A stretch of DNA of 64,000 nucleotides, from contig NZ_CP067225.1 in the NCBI RefSeq assembly GCF_016617715.1, positions 1,426,001 to 1,490,000 on the forward strand, read 5' to 3'. Position numbers and translations under genes: made by a program. Position 1 is the first letter of the stretch. Each line of letters starts with the position of its first letter. The notes under the pieces are model-generated. The model had not been told where the DNA came from. It did no database searches and worked only from the letters and a program-made list of their open reading frames with translations. Below, in pieces: positions 1-8,687 of this stretch. Source of the DNA: Paracoccus sp. MC1862 (GTDB lineage Bacteria > Pseudomonadota > Alphaproteobacteria > Rhodobacterales > Rhodobacteraceae).

Positions 1-162
1 CGGCGCCTGGCTGGCCACCAGCACCCGCGCGCCCCGTGCGAACCAGACCACGGGACGCGGCGCGTGGGCCGTCGCGGTCAGGGCGAAGCGGTCGGCACAA
101 AGGCGGCAGCCGCGCAACTCGGCGGCGACGGGCAGGTCTTGGGGCGGGGACAGGTCGGTCAT
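1..162 (-). CDS. Uracil-DNA glycosylase family protein, N-terminal part (runs off the window)
   Basis: Reading the minus strand from the ATG at 162 gives 54 residues open to the window edge, beginning MTDLSPPQDLPVAAELRGC. The following CRLCADRF segment (two cysteines three residues apart) and the VLVASQAP stretch resemble the N-terminus of small uracil-DNA glycosylase-like proteins, in which the latter is the start of the uracil-pocket loop. Such proteins remove uracil or related lesions from DNA. Only the N-terminus is visible, so catalytic residues cannot be checked. It is divergent from the capsule operon, with about 150 bp between the start codons. Family assignment is from memory of the motif pattern. 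Confidence 0.65.
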   Translation of the reverse strand, partial: MTDLSPPQDLPVAAELRGCRLCADRFALTATAHAPRPVVWFARGARVLVASQAP

Positions 163-311
163 GCGGGTTCAGATAGGAACGCGGCGGGACGATAACACCT
201 CGCATTCTCACGATCCGCTGCGTATGATTGGACATAAGGGCGTCTGCGCCCTATGTTCGGTCCCTGAAAGCGGGCGGCTGGCGCCCGATGTCTCATGCGC
301 CTTTTCGCCGG

Positions 312-965
312 ATGCTGGAATTCGACAACGTTTCAAAGTCGTTCTGGACCGGAACGCAGCGCAAGGTCATCCTTGACCAGGCCTCGTTTCGGGTGGAACT
401 GGGGCAGTCGCTGGGCATCCTCGCGCCCAACGGCACCGGCAAGACCACCATCATCAACATGATGTGCGGGCTGGAAAAGCCCGACGAGGGCACGATCCGG
501 GCGGACTGCCGGGTGTCCTTCCCGCTAGGCTTCATGGGCGGGGTGATCCCCAAGCTCTCGGCCAACGAGAACGCGCGCTATATCGCGCGGATCTACGGGC
601 TGGACCCCGATTACGTTTCGGCCTTCTGCCGCTGGCTTTGCGACATCGACGAATATTTCGACCAGCCGGTCGGCACCTACAGTTCGGGGATGCGCTCGCG
701 GCTGACATTCTCGCTGCTGCTGGCGCTGGATTTCGACATCTACCTGATCGACGAGGGGATGCCGGGATCGACCGACGTGGAATTCAACCGCAAGGCCGGC
801 AGCGTGCTTTATGACCGGCTGAAGACCGCAACCGTGGTGGTGGTGTCCCACCAGCCCGCCACCTTGGAAAAATTCTGCCGCCGCGCGGGCGTCTTGCGCG
901 ACGGGCGTCTTTACATGTTCGATTCCCTGGACGAGGCCAAACAGTATTATGACTACACCGCCTAA
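312..965 (+). CDS. kpsT: Capsule polysaccharide export ABC transporter ATP-binding protein (KpsT-like)
   Basis: This 217-residue protein is a KpsT-type ATPase that would energise export of capsular polysaccharide through an inner-membrane KpsM partner, which is not in this window. It has a Walker A region at about residues 38-45 (APNGTGKT, with alanine where the first glycine is usual), a signature YSSGMRSR, a Walker B DIYLIDEGM and an H-loop VVVSHQ. The frame stays open upstream to an ATG at 228, but similarity to the family begins at MLEFDNVSKSF, and a start at 312 gives the usual KpsT length; ATG 288 is the alternative. Its end overlaps the next gene by 17 bp, so they are probably translationally coupled. 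Confidence 0.85.
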   Translation: MLEFDNVSKSFWTGTQRKVILDQASFRVELGQSLGILAPNGTGKTTIINMMCGLEKPDEGTIRADCRVSFPLGFMGGVIPKLSANENARYIARIYGLDPDYVSAFCRWLCDIDEYFDQPVGTYSSGMRSRLTFSLLLALDFDIYLIDEGMPGSTDVEFNRKAGSVLYDRLKTATVVVVSHQPATLEKFCRRAGVLRDGRLYMFDSLDEAKQYYDYTA

Positions 966-2781
966 GGTCCGCCGCTTTCATCTCAGCCCGTCCGAATCCC
1001 CTATCGCCGCCGCCCGCGAAGCGGCAAGGTCGGCCGTCCGCCCGGATGCCGCCCCGCGCCGCGCCGAGGCAGAGCCTGCGCGCACGGGCGTCAGGGTCGA
1101 GGTGCACAAGGGCGGCCGCCCGGCCGGACCGGCGGGACCGGCCGCAGATCAGGGTCAGCCCGGCGCCGAGATGCCCTTTGCCGACACGGACGACGGCTTC
1201 GGCAGCATGCGCTTTCCGGGGGCCGACGCGGCCACCCCGCCACAGGCGGCGAACGCGCCCGCGGGACCCGGGGCCGAAGCGGATGCCGCGGCGCTGGCCG
1301 CGATCCGGGCCGAGAACCTGACCTCGCGCCAGTTGCGCATGGCCGCCCGCATCGCCGCCATGCACGAGATCGAGGTTTCCTCGGAATACGAGGCCGTGCT
1401 GCGCCTGCGCCAACGCGGCATCGACCCCTTCCACCGCGGCGCGGTCGGCAAGATCCTGTCGGACGCGGGCCACGAGGCGCAGGCCGCGCCCTCGCCTCTC
1501 GCCCCGGCCACCGTGCCGGGTGGAAGGCCCCAGCGCAGCCGCAGCCGCGAGATCGTGCCCCTCCCCCCGCCCGGCGAGGTCGGCCCGCCACGGCGTCCCG
1601 AACTGCCCTCGCGCGAGGCGCTGACCGAGGAACGCCGCGCGGCGGAAATCTACCGCATCCAGCGCGACATCGCCCGCCGCCGCCGCAAGCGGCTGGCCTT
1701 CCTGATGGCGCGGCTGGCCTTCTTCGTGGGCCTGCCGACACTGATCGCGGGCTGGTACTACTTCACCCAGGCGACGCCGCTTTACGCGACCCATTCGCAG
1801 TTCCTGATCCAGACCGCCGATGGCGGCTTCGGCGGCGAATCGGCGGGCCTGCTGGGCGCCTCGCCCATGGCCACCAACCCCGACAGCGTGTCGGTGCAAA
1901 GCTACCTGACATCGCGGGGCGCGATGCTGCGGCTGGACGACGACTTGGGCTTCACCCGCGCCTTCCAGGACCCGGCGGTCGACGCACTGCTACGCCTGCC
2001 CGAGGATGCCACCTCGGAACAGGCCTACAAGCTTTACGATCAGTCGGTGAAGATCGGCTATGACCCGACCGAGGGCGTCATCAACATGGAGGTGATTGCC
2101 CCCGACCCCCAACTGTCCGAGCAGTTCTCGCTGGCGCTGATCCGCTATGCCGAGGGGCAGGTGGACCAGATGTCCGCCCGCCTGCGCGACGACCAGATGA
2201 AGGGTGCCGCCGAAAGCTATGCGGATGCCGAGCGGAAGGTGCAGGAGTCGCAGGACCGCATCCAGGAACTGCAGGTGCAGCTTGGGGTGCTGGACCCGAT
2301 GGCCGAAAGCGGCGCGGTCATGGGGCGGATCAGCACGCTTGAAACCCAGTTGGCCGAAAAGCGGCTGGAACTGGGGCAGCTTCAGTCCAACCCCCGCCCG
2401 AACCAGAGCCGGGTGCAGGGCGTCGAGGGCGACATCAGCCGGATCGAGCAGATGATCGCGGAAACCCGCGCCCAGTTGACCGAGAATACCGGCAACCGCG
2501 CCTCGCTGGCGGCGATCACGGGGCAGTTGCGGATCGCCGAAAGCGACCTCGCCACCCGGCAGCAACTGCTGGCGGCAGCCGCCACGCAGATGGAGGCCGC
2601 GCGGGTCGAGGCGAACAAGCAGGTGCGCTATCTCTCGCTGTCGGTGGCTCCGGTTCCGCCCGACGCAGCGACCTATCCCAAGGCGCTGCAGAACACGATC
2701 GTGGCCTTTCTCATCTTCTCGGGGATCTATCTGATGATGTCGCTGACCGCTTCGATCCTGCGCGAACAGGTGTCGTCATGA
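949..2781 (+). CDS. kpsE: Capsule polysaccharide export inner-membrane co-polymerase (KpsE/RkpR family)
   Basis: A 610-residue polysaccharide co-polymerase-type protein. A transmembrane segment at about residues 252-270 is followed by a long periplasmic region with heptad-rich coiled coil (roughly 400-530) and a second transmembrane segment near 582-602. This is the KpsE layout, in which the protein spans the periplasm and links the KpsMT transporter to the outer-membrane exporter. The first 245 or so residues are a Pro/Arg/Ala-rich cytoplasmic extension that many KpsE proteins lack. The start overlaps the kpsT stop and the end overlaps kdsA by ATGA, so all three genes form one operon. The family is clear from architecture and context; the role of the extension is unknown. 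Confidence 0.8.
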   Translation: MTTPPKVRRFHLSPSESPIAAAREAARSAVRPDAAPRRAEAEPARTGVRVEVHKGGRPAGPAGPAADQGQPGAEMPFADTDDGFGSMRFPGADAATPPQAANAPAGPGAEADAAALAAIRAENLTSRQLRMAARIAAMHEIEVSSEYEAVLRLRQRGIDPFHRGAVGKILSDAGHEAQAAPSPLAPATVPGGRPQRSRSREIVPLPPPGEVGPPRRPELPSREALTEERRAAEIYRIQRDIARRRRKRLAFLMARLAFFVGLPTLIAGWYYFTQATPLYATHSQFLIQTADGGFGGESAGLLGASPMATNPDSVSVQSYLTSRGAMLRLDDDLGFTRAFQDPAVDALLRLPEDATSEQAYKLYDQSVKIGYDPTEGVINMEVIAPDPQLSEQFSLALIRYAEGQVDQMSARLRDDQMKGAAESYADAERKVQESQDRIQELQVQLGVLDPMAESGAVMGRISTLETQLAEKRLELGQLQSNPRPNQSRVQGVEGDISRIEQMIAETRAQLTENTGNRASLAAITGQLRIAESDLATRQQLLAAAATQMEAARVEANKQVRYLSLSVAPVPPDAATYPKALQNTIVAFLIFSGIYLMMSLTASILREQVSS

Positions 2782-3623
2782 GCACCGCCCCGCGCCACGT
2801 CGCCGTGAGGGACGTGACATTCGGCAACGACCTGCCGCTGGTCCTGATCGCCGGTCCCTGCCAGTTGGAAACGCTGGACCACGCCCTGTCCATCGCCGAA
2901 CCCTTGGCGCAAGCCTGCGCCACGGCGGGCGCGGGCTTCGTCTTCAAGGCCAGCTACGACAAGGCGAACCGCACCTCGCTGTCGGGCAAGCGCGGCGTGG
3001 GTATCGACGAGGGGCTTGCGATGCTGGCCGCCGTGCGCGACCGGATCGGCTGCCCGGTGCTGACCGACGTGCATGACGAGGCGCAGGCCCTGCGCGCGGC
3101 CGAGGTCGCGGACATCATCCAGATCCCCGCCTTCCTGTCGCGCCAGACCGACCTGCTGCTGGCCGCCGGCCGCACGGGCGCGGTGGTCAACGTCAAGAAG
3201 GGCCAGTTCCTTGCCCCCTGGGACATGGGCAACGTGGCCGACAAGGTGGCCTCGACCGGCAACGACCGCATCCTGCTGACCGAACGCGGCGTCAGCTTCG
3301 GCTACAACACGCTGGTCGCGGACATGCGGTCCCTGCCGATCATGGCGCGGACGGGCTGGCCAGTGATCATGGACGCGACCCACTCGGTCCAGCAGCCGGG
3401 CGGCCAAGGCGGATCGTCGGGCGGGCAGCGCGAGTTCGCGCCAGTGATGGCGCGGGCAGCGGTGGCCATCGGCGTGGCAGGTGTCTTCATCGAGACGCAT
3501 GAGGATCCCGACCGTGCCCCCTCGGACGGGCCGAACATGGTGCCGCTGGACCGGATGCCGGCGCTGATCGCCAGCCTGATGCGCTTTGACCAACTGGCCA
3601 AGTCCGACCCGGTGATGGGCTGA
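2778..3623 (+). CDS. kdsA: 3-deoxy-8-phosphooctulonate synthase (KDO-8-P synthase)
   Basis: This 281-residue cytosolic enzyme condenses phosphoenolpyruvate with arabinose 5-phosphate to make KDO-8-phosphate, the precursor of the KDO used in lipopolysaccharide and in the glycolipid anchor of group-2-type capsules. Family motifs are visible in order: LIAGPCQLE (Cys28), FKASYDKANRTS, LTDVHDEAQ, VNVKKGQFLAPWDMGN, TERGVSFGYNTLVADMRSLP and DATHSVQQPGGQGG. Cys28 is at the position of the metal-ligand cysteine of the metal-dependent class; metal-independent enzymes have asparagine there. ATGA overlap with kpsE supports co-expression with capsule export. It may be a capsule-dedicated paralogue, which cannot be decided from the window. 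Confidence 0.95.
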   Translation: MSTAPRHVAVRDVTFGNDLPLVLIAGPCQLETLDHALSIAEPLAQACATAGAGFVFKASYDKANRTSLSGKRGVGIDEGLAMLAAVRDRIGCPVLTDVHDEAQALRAAEVADIIQIPAFLSRQTDLLLAAGRTGAVVNVKKGQFLAPWDMGNVADKVASTGNDRILLTERGVSFGYNTLVADMRSLPIMARTGWPVIMDATHSVQQPGGQGGSSGGQREFAPVMARAAVAIGVAGVFIETHEDPDRAPSDGPNMVPLDRMPALIASLMRFDQLAKSDPVMG

Positions 3624-3626
3624 TCC

Positions 3627-4448
3627 CTAGGAAACCTGCGGCACCTTCACCGTCACCAGCAGATAGCGCGCCCGGATCAGGGTCTTGCCGTCTTCCCCCT
3701 GATTCTCGCGCTCGATCAGCGCGAGCATCCTGCCGCGCAGTTCATCGGCGCGCGGCCCCGGCCCGAGCCATTCGAACACCCGGATCACCGGGCCGAAATA
3801 CTTGAGGAAGATCTCCAGCAGGGCCGAGGGCGGGCCATCCAGCCGGAACTCCTTGATGGACGGCTGCATGGCGATCGCCTCATGCGGGATGCCCGCCTGT
3901 CCGAATCGCTCGATCACCTTCGCCTCGATCCCCCAATCCGTTGGCGGGATGAACCCCTCGGGCGGCGGCGGGCCGTATTCCTGCATCATCCTGAGGATCT
4001 GGGCAGGCATGGTCGGATCGTTCGGAATCCAGTTGCCCATGACGATCCGCCCGCCGCGCCTGGCCACCCGGACCATGCTGCGCGCGACCTCCTGCGGGCA
4101 GGGCGCGAACATCGCGCCAAAGACGCTGAGCACCAGATCGAAGGCGTTGTCCGGCAGCGCCGACAGATCACAGGCATCGCCCTCAATGATGCGGATGTTG
4201 GTCAGCCCTTCGGCCGCCACCCGCGCCTGCGCCGCGGCCACGAGGTTGCGGGCGATGTCCACGCCCAGCACTTCGGCCCCGCGCCGCGCCATGGGCAGCG
4301 CCGTGCCGCCGTCCCCGCAGGCAAGATCCAGCGCCTTCATCCCCGGCGTGATGCCCAGTTCCTCGACCAGTTGATCCGCGCTGCCGCGCATGGTCTCGGC
4401 GAGCTTCGAGAAGTCGCCCTTCTCCCACAATTCCTTGTTCGGATTCAT
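3627..4448 (-). CDS. Class I SAM-dependent methyltransferase
   Basis: A 273-residue methyltransferase of the UbiE/Methyltransf_11 type. Motif I is ALDLACGDGGTALPMA, followed by the acidic strand-2 end VLGVDIA and the GDACDLSALP region; post-motif VLSVFGAMFAP is typical of SAM-binding enzymes acting on small molecules. The substrate cannot be read from the sequence. An upstream in-frame ATG at 4475 exists, but the start at 4448 (MNPNKELWEKGDF) fits the family and has GGAG about nine bases before it. It is convergent with kdsA with only 3 bp between stop codons, so there is no room for a separate terminator. Confidence 0.8.
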   Translation of the reverse strand: MNPNKELWEKGDFSKLAETMRGSADQLVEELGITPGMKALDLACGDGGTALPMARRGAEVLGVDIARNLVAAAQARVAAEGLTNIRIIEGDACDLSALPDNAFDLVLSVFGAMFAPCPQEVARSMVRVARRGGRIVMGNWIPNDPTMPAQILRMMQEYGPPPPEGFIPPTDWGIEAKVIERFGQAGIPHEAIAMQPSIKEFRLDGPPSALLEIFLKYFGPVIRVFEWLGPGPRADELRGRMLALIERENQGEDGKTLIRARYLLVTVKVPQVS

Positions 4449-4570
4449 GATCGGTCTCCACCCTCGCGGTGACACGCGACGCCCGGTCCGCGAAGCCGGC
4501 CGGGCGAAGGGCGGACAGGCAGCAGGCCCGCCCGTCGAACACCGGCACCCGCCGGTGCGGCGCGATCATA

Positions 4571-5791
4571 TCACGCGGCGGCCATCGGCGCGCCGAGAAT
4601 CGCCCTGGCCGCTGCATGTCCCGAGGCCCAGGCCCACTGGAAATTGTAACCGCCCAGCCAGCCGGTCACGTCCACGACCTCGCCGATGAAATACAGGCCC
4701 GGAACATGGCGCGAGCGCAGGCTGCGGGCATCGAGATCGCGGCAGTCCACGCCGCCCACCGTCACCTCGGCGGTGCGATAACCCTCGGTTCCCACGGGCC
4801 GGATGCGCCAGCCATGGACCCTGTCGGCCAGCGCGCCCAGCCGCACGTCGGGCTGATCGGCCAGCCGCGCGCCTTCAAGGCCCGCCTCATCGACGATGGC
4901 GGCGGCAAGCCGCTCGGGCAGCATCCGGGCCAGCACCGTTGCAACCTGAACCCGGCCTCCCTCGCGCCGCGCAAGCTTCAGCGCCGCCGCGATCCCGTTC
5001 TGTGGACGCAGGTCCAGGGCCAGTTCCTCCCCTGCCCGCCAGTAGCTGGAGATCTGCAGGATGGCCGGGCCGGAAAGCCCGCGGTGGGTGAACAGCAACT
5101 GGTCGTCAAAGCTGATCGCCTTGCGGCGGGGCGCCTTCAGCGCCGGCAGCGAAGCGCGGGCCGCGACCGCGACCCCGGCCAGCGGCGCCGAGAGTTCCAG
5201 GTCCTGCCGGGCAAAGGTCAGCGGCACCAGCCCGGGGCGCGTATCCACGACCCGGTGCCCGGTGGCTGCGGCAATGTCATAGCCGATCCCCGTCGCGCCC
5301 ATCTTCGGAATCGACTTGCCCCCGGTCGCGACGACGACATGCGCGGCCTCGATCGGTCCCGCCGAGGTCTCGACCCGCAGCCGTTCACCGGGCAGGATGC
5401 CGGTCACGGCAACGCCCAGCCGCAGCTCGGCCGGTCCCATCCTTTGCACCAGCATCCGCACGACCTGGGTGGCGCGTCCATCGCAGAAAAGCTGCCCCTG
5501 CGCCTTCTCGTGCCAAGCGATTCCGGCGCGGTTCACCAGCGCGACGAAATCCTCGGGCCTGAACCCGGCCAAGGCCGAGGCGCAGAATCGCGGCACATCC
5601 GACAGGAAGGTGTCATGCCGGGTCGCAAGATTGGTGAAATTGCACCGTCCCCCGCCCGAGATGCGGATCTTTTCGCCCGGCGCACGGGCATGATCCAGCA
5701 CCACGACCCGCAGCCCGTGCCCCGCAAGGCTGCCCCCGCAGAACAACCCGGCCGCCCCCGCCCCGAGAATGACGACATCCACCTGTTTCAT
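4571..5791 (-). CDS. HI0933/YhiN-family flavoprotein (NAD(P)/FAD-dependent oxidoreductase)
   Basis: A 406-residue flavoprotein. The N-terminus MKQVDVVILGAGAAGLFCGG is a dinucleotide-binding GxGxxG fold, followed by the diagnostic GEKIRISGGGRCNFTN segment of the HI0933 (YhiN/BaiN-type) family and a C-terminal FIGEVVDVTGWLGGYNFQWA FAD-contacting motif. Members are mostly uncharacterised reductases; the substrate here is unknown. The ATG at 5791 is preferred over one at 5824 because the Rossmann strand begins three residues after it. It reads away from tRNA-Gln, and an imperfect hairpin (5821-5836) lies in the intergenic region just upstream. Confidence 0.85.
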   Translation of the reverse strand: MKQVDVVILGAGAAGLFCGGSLAGHGLRVVVLDHARAPGEKIRISGGGRCNFTNLATRHDTFLSDVPRFCASALAGFRPEDFVALVNRAGIAWHEKAQGQLFCDGRATQVVRMLVQRMGPAELRLGVAVTGILPGERLRVETSAGPIEAAHVVVATGGKSIPKMGATGIGYDIAAATGHRVVDTRPGLVPLTFARQDLELSAPLAGVAVAARASLPALKAPRRKAISFDDQLLFTHRGLSGPAILQISSYWRAGEELALDLRPQNGIAAALKLARREGGRVQVATVLARMLPERLAAAIVDEAGLEGARLADQPDVRLGALADRVHGWRIRPVGTEGYRTAEVTVGGVDCRDLDARSLRSRHVPGLYFIGEVVDVTGWLGGYNFQWAWASGHAAARAILGAPMAAA

Positions 5792-5844
5792 CCGGCGCCG
5801 ATAACCGTCCGTACAGGCCGGCACAAGTTTTTGTGCGCGCCCTC

Positions 5845-5872
5845 TTGCGCGCCCCGTGAGGCACCGCTAAAC
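5845..5872 (+). promoter_or_regulatory. Probable promoter of tRNA-Gln
   Basis: TTGCGC at 5845-5850 and CTAAAC at 5867-5872 are separated by 16 bp, and the -10 hexamer ends 13 bp before the tRNA 5' end. This matches the pattern of alphaproteobacterial housekeeping promoters ahead of stable RNA genes. It is called from sequence inspection only. Confidence 0.5.
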
Positions 5873-5885
5873 ACCCCCGCACTGC

Positions 5886-5960
5886 TGGGGCGTGGCCAAG
5901 TGGTAAGGCATCGGTTTTTGGTACCGTGTACCGTAGGTTCGAATCCTACCGCCCCAGCCA
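5886..5960 (+). tRNA. tRNA-Gln(TTG)
   Basis: A 75-nt cloverleaf with acceptor stem TGGGGCG pairing CGCCCCA, discriminator G, encoded CCA, and a T arm containing GGTTCGAATCC. The anticodon loop TTTTGGT gives anticodon TTG. The mobile region begins at the base after the CCA, so this tRNA marks the left boundary of the accessory DNA. Confidence 0.95.
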
Positions 5961-6326
5961 GTCATCTTACCTGACTTCATCTCACGCCTGAGGCGCAGGA
6001 AGACCTGCGCTATTTCCGTGGCTTGTGCAGGCTCGCTGCGCACTGAGACGCGGCTTTCTCCCTGATATCCCCGCATCTTCCGTGCCCGTCTCAGGAGGGG
6101 TTTTCGGTCGTACGGTTTTCGCCTGCCGCAGGCGTTTACAGGGAAATTACAGGGAAAATATCAGGCAAAGCTCAGTCGGGGCAGGATCAGACAGCTGTTT
6201 GAGCACCGGTTTTCAACGGCTTGGCACGGGAATTCCCTGCCCGCATGAACAGGGAATTGGTGGCGCAGCATCAGGGAACAGGCGCCGCCCGATCAGGGAA
6301 ACAACAGAGAGGAACAGGGAAGCGGA
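5961..6326. repeat. Non-coding region 3' of the recombinase with repeated CAGGGAA motif (left copy)
   Basis: No gene is evident in these 366 bp. The heptamer CAGGGAA occurs six times on the plus strand (starting 6139, 6150, 6250, 6272, 6294, 6315) and once inverted (TTCCCTG at 6233). A diverged copy of the whole region, with most of the motifs kept in the same places, occurs at 62952-63318, again just 3' of a recombinase gene. The motif spacing and its conservation suggest protein-binding sites, perhaps part of the recombination or attachment region; this is inference. Confidence 0.6.
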
Positions 6327-7994
6327 TCAAGCCGGGGAGATGCCGGTGCGGCGGTACTGCTGATCCCACTCCGGCGGCATTTCAGGCCGCGTCAGACTGT
6401 GCAGGGTCAGGTGCTCGGGCTGTGTGCCGTCGAGGATCGCGCTCTGGATCTCAGGAGCGAGAAAGGCCAGCTGCAGATGCCCGCGCAGGCAGCCGGCGGA
6501 GATGCCGGAGTCATGGGCCAGCCGACCCAGATCCGCGCCCTGACGCAGGGCACCGAGCCATCGGTGGGCGCGGATCAGCGCGCCGGCCAGCTTCGGATCC
6601 GGTTGCCGGGCAAACTCGCCGATCACCACCTTTGCTCCCACGCCACGCCGGCAGAGGGAGACGGCAAGGGTCAGGCTCAGGGCGTCGGGACAGAGGTCGT
6701 GCGGCTCCAGACCGCAGAGCGCTGCGACAGCGCCGGAGGACAAGTGAAGCGTGAGACGGTCGGTCGCGACCCGACCCTCCTCAATCAGTCCTAGGAGCCG
6801 CGCCTCCGCTTCGGACTTGCCGCTCGCGTCAAAAATCTTCGCTGTCAATTGCTCTTCAGCCGAGCCGTGGCGCAGAAGATCGGGTTCAGCGAGCAACCTG
6901 TGCTCGTGCAGGAGCCGGGCGAAGTGCGCACGGATGCCGGTTGCGATCCCGGTCTCCAGCGTCGCCGCGGGCAGGCGCCAGGCGGTCGGATCGGGCGGAC
7001 CGGAGATGAGCCGGTTGGAGACGTAATAGCGATAGCGGCGCGAACCCTTCGTGGTCTGGGTCGGAGTGAGGCGGTCGCCGGCTTCATCGGTCAGCTTGCC
7101 GATGAGCGGAGAGGAGGCGCTGCCCTCCGCAGTTTCCTGCCCACGCATCCGCCCGGCACGCTCCTGCACCCGCTGCCACTGCTTCGCTCCGATGATCGGC
7201 GGATGCCGGTCGGGGTGGTCCATGCCGCGATGCCGGACGCGACCGATGTAGACCGGATTGGTCAGCAGATAATACAGCTGCCCGCGCCCGAAGGGTCTTT
7301 GACCCACCTCCTCATCCATGCGATTGCGGCGCGCCTTGGTGCACATTCCGAGCGCCTTTGCCTGGTCCGTCAGGGCCGTGAGGCAGCCGGTCTCCTCGTA
7401 GAGATTGAAGAGTCGTTGCACCTGCTCGGCCTCAAGAGGGTTCACCACCAGCACCTGCTCGCGCGCATCGGGGTGGCGGTCGTAGCCCAAGGGCAGCGTG
7501 CCGCCCATCCACAATCCCCGTCGTTTCGAGGCTGCGATCTTGTCGCGGATGCGCTCGCCCGCAACCTCGCGCTCGAACTGCGCAAAGCTCAGGAGCACGT
7601 TCAGGGTCAGCCGCCCCATGCTGGTCGAGGTGTTGAAGGCCTGCGTCACCGAGACAAACGAGCAGCCCTTCGCCTCCAGCCGTTCCACGAGACGCGCGAA
7701 GTCGGCAAGCGAGCGGGTGAGGCGGTCGATCTTGTAGACCACGATCATGCCGATGCGGCCCGCGTCGACCTCGGCGAGCAACCGCTGCAGCGCCGGCCGG
7801 TCGGTATTGCCGCCCGAGAAGCCGCCGTCATCGAAGCGGTCCTTCACCAGTCTCCAGCCCTCGTGCTTCTGGCTCGCGATGTAAGCGGCGCAGGCCTCAT
7901 GCTGGGCGTCGAGGGTGTTGAAGCCCTGATCGAGCCCCTCCTCCGTGGACTTGCGGGTGTAGATGGCGCAGCGGACCGGGGCCGGCGAGCTCAT
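6327..7994 (-). CDS. Large serine recombinase
   Basis: A 555-residue site-specific recombinase. The N-terminal resolvase domain (about residues 7-155) has the nucleophile Ser16 in IYTRKST, then DGGFSGGNTDRPALQRLL and IDRLTRSLADF with the conserved catalytic arginines. A recombinase domain (about 170-290) follows, then a long C-terminal region without an obvious zinc-ribbon cysteine set. Such enzymes integrate or excise elements by cutting short attachment sites. The start overlaps DUF2924 by ATGA, a gene pair seen often in alphaproteobacterial elements. A decayed paralogue lies at 63319-64000. The gene looks intact. Confidence 0.92.
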   Translation of the reverse strand: MSSPAPVRCAIYTRKSTEEGLDQGFNTLDAQHEACAAYIASQKHEGWRLVKDRFDDGGFSGGNTDRPALQRLLAEVDAGRIGMIVVYKIDRLTRSLADFARLVERLEAKGCSFVSVTQAFNTSTSMGRLTLNVLLSFAQFEREVAGERIRDKIAASKRRGLWMGGTLPLGYDRHPDAREQVLVVNPLEAEQVQRLFNLYEETGCLTALTDQAKALGMCTKARRNRMDEEVGQRPFGRGQLYYLLTNPVYIGRVRHRGMDHPDRHPPIIGAKQWQRVQERAGRMRGQETAEGSASSPLIGKLTDEAGDRLTPTQTTKGSRRYRYYVSNRLISGPPDPTAWRLPAATLETGIATGIRAHFARLLHEHRLLAEPDLLRHGSAEEQLTAKIFDASGKSEAEARLLGLIEEGRVATDRLTLHLSSGAVAALCGLEPHDLCPDALSLTLAVSLCRRGVGAKVVIGEFARQPDPKLAGALIRAHRWLGALRQGADLGRLAHDSGISAGCLRGHLQLAFLAPEIQSAILDGTQPEHLTLHSLTRPEMPPEWDQQYRRTGISPA

Positions 7995-8464
7995 GTCCGC
8001 CGCCTCTTCTGCCCTGCGTCCTGCCCTGTCCCATCAAGCCCGAAGAAGCGCGGACCCGACCACTGCGCCCCGGTGATCTCGCGGGCAATGGCCGAGAGCG
8101 AGCGCCATGGGCGACCGTTCCAGAAGTATCCTTCCGCTCTGATCTCCACGACATGGGTGGTGCCGTTCCATTCGCGCAGGAGCCGCCCCCCGGCGACCGG
8201 AACTGCCGCCTTCGGGCGACTGTCCGAACGGGCTGCGTGTTCGAGCCGCTCGGCGAGGGCCGGGGGCCAGCCGCCGACGGTGCCGAGCTGAAGATCGAAG
8301 GCCAGCACCTTGCGCAGGAGCGGCTGGCTCATGGACCGTGGCGGTCGGCCGCCGTGGAGCTCCTGCCAGAGCCCAAGAAGCCCGGCACGGTCGAGACTGG
8401 AGAGGCTGGCAACCGAGGCGGCGGTACGCGGCGCTGCGGCCGGAGCGGTCTGGGACTGGGACAT
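7991..8464 (-). CDS. DUF2924 domain protein, recombinase partner
   Basis: A 157-residue protein with the DUF2924 pattern: LWQELHGGRPPRSMSQPLLR near the middle and REWNGTTHVVEIRAEGYFWN with GRPWRSLSAIAREITGAQWS GPRFFGL near the C-terminus. The family is uncharacterised but is commonly encoded directly upstream of serine recombinases in alphaproteobacterial mobile elements, as here with a 4-bp ATGA overlap. A role as DNA-binding accessory or directionality factor is plausible but unproven. The N-terminal 20 residues are Ala/Ser-rich and probably flexible. Confidence 0.85.
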   Translation of the reverse strand: MSQSQTAPAAAPRTAASVASLSSLDRAGLLGLWQELHGGRPPRSMSQPLLRKVLAFDLQLGTVGGWPPALAERLEHAARSDSRPKAAVPVAGGRLLREWNGTTHVVEIRAEGYFWNGRPWRSLSAIAREITGAQWSGPRFFGLDGTGQDAGQKRRRT

Positions 8465-8687
8465 CGGGTTCTTCCGGCTGTGGTGACCGTTGCGGTCGCT
8501 GGTACCGGAGAGAGCCCGGCGATGGTCCGGGCGTGCAGTCAGTCACGCTCGGCGTCGGCCGGAAGTCCAGTCGGAGGGAGACGATCCCGACGGCAACATC
8601 GAGAGACCTGCCCGTCTTGTAGGATTTTTCTCCGCAGACAGATATTATCCTGTAGCCAGCGCCGGGCCTCAGCCACATACTGGATCT

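Noticed and set aside
5951..5966. A duplicated tRNA-Gln 3' end at the right recombinase copy as an attachment-site repeat
   Set aside because: Only a short CAGC-A-GTCAT resemblance is seen at about 62945-62956, and the IS6 end occupies this place, so no att pair can be claimed.
4469..5974. A 501-codon open frame antisense to the HI0933-type flavoprotein and running into tRNA-Gln
   Set aside because: It ends in a tRNA and has no recognisable domain, while the opposite strand encodes a clear flavoprotein.
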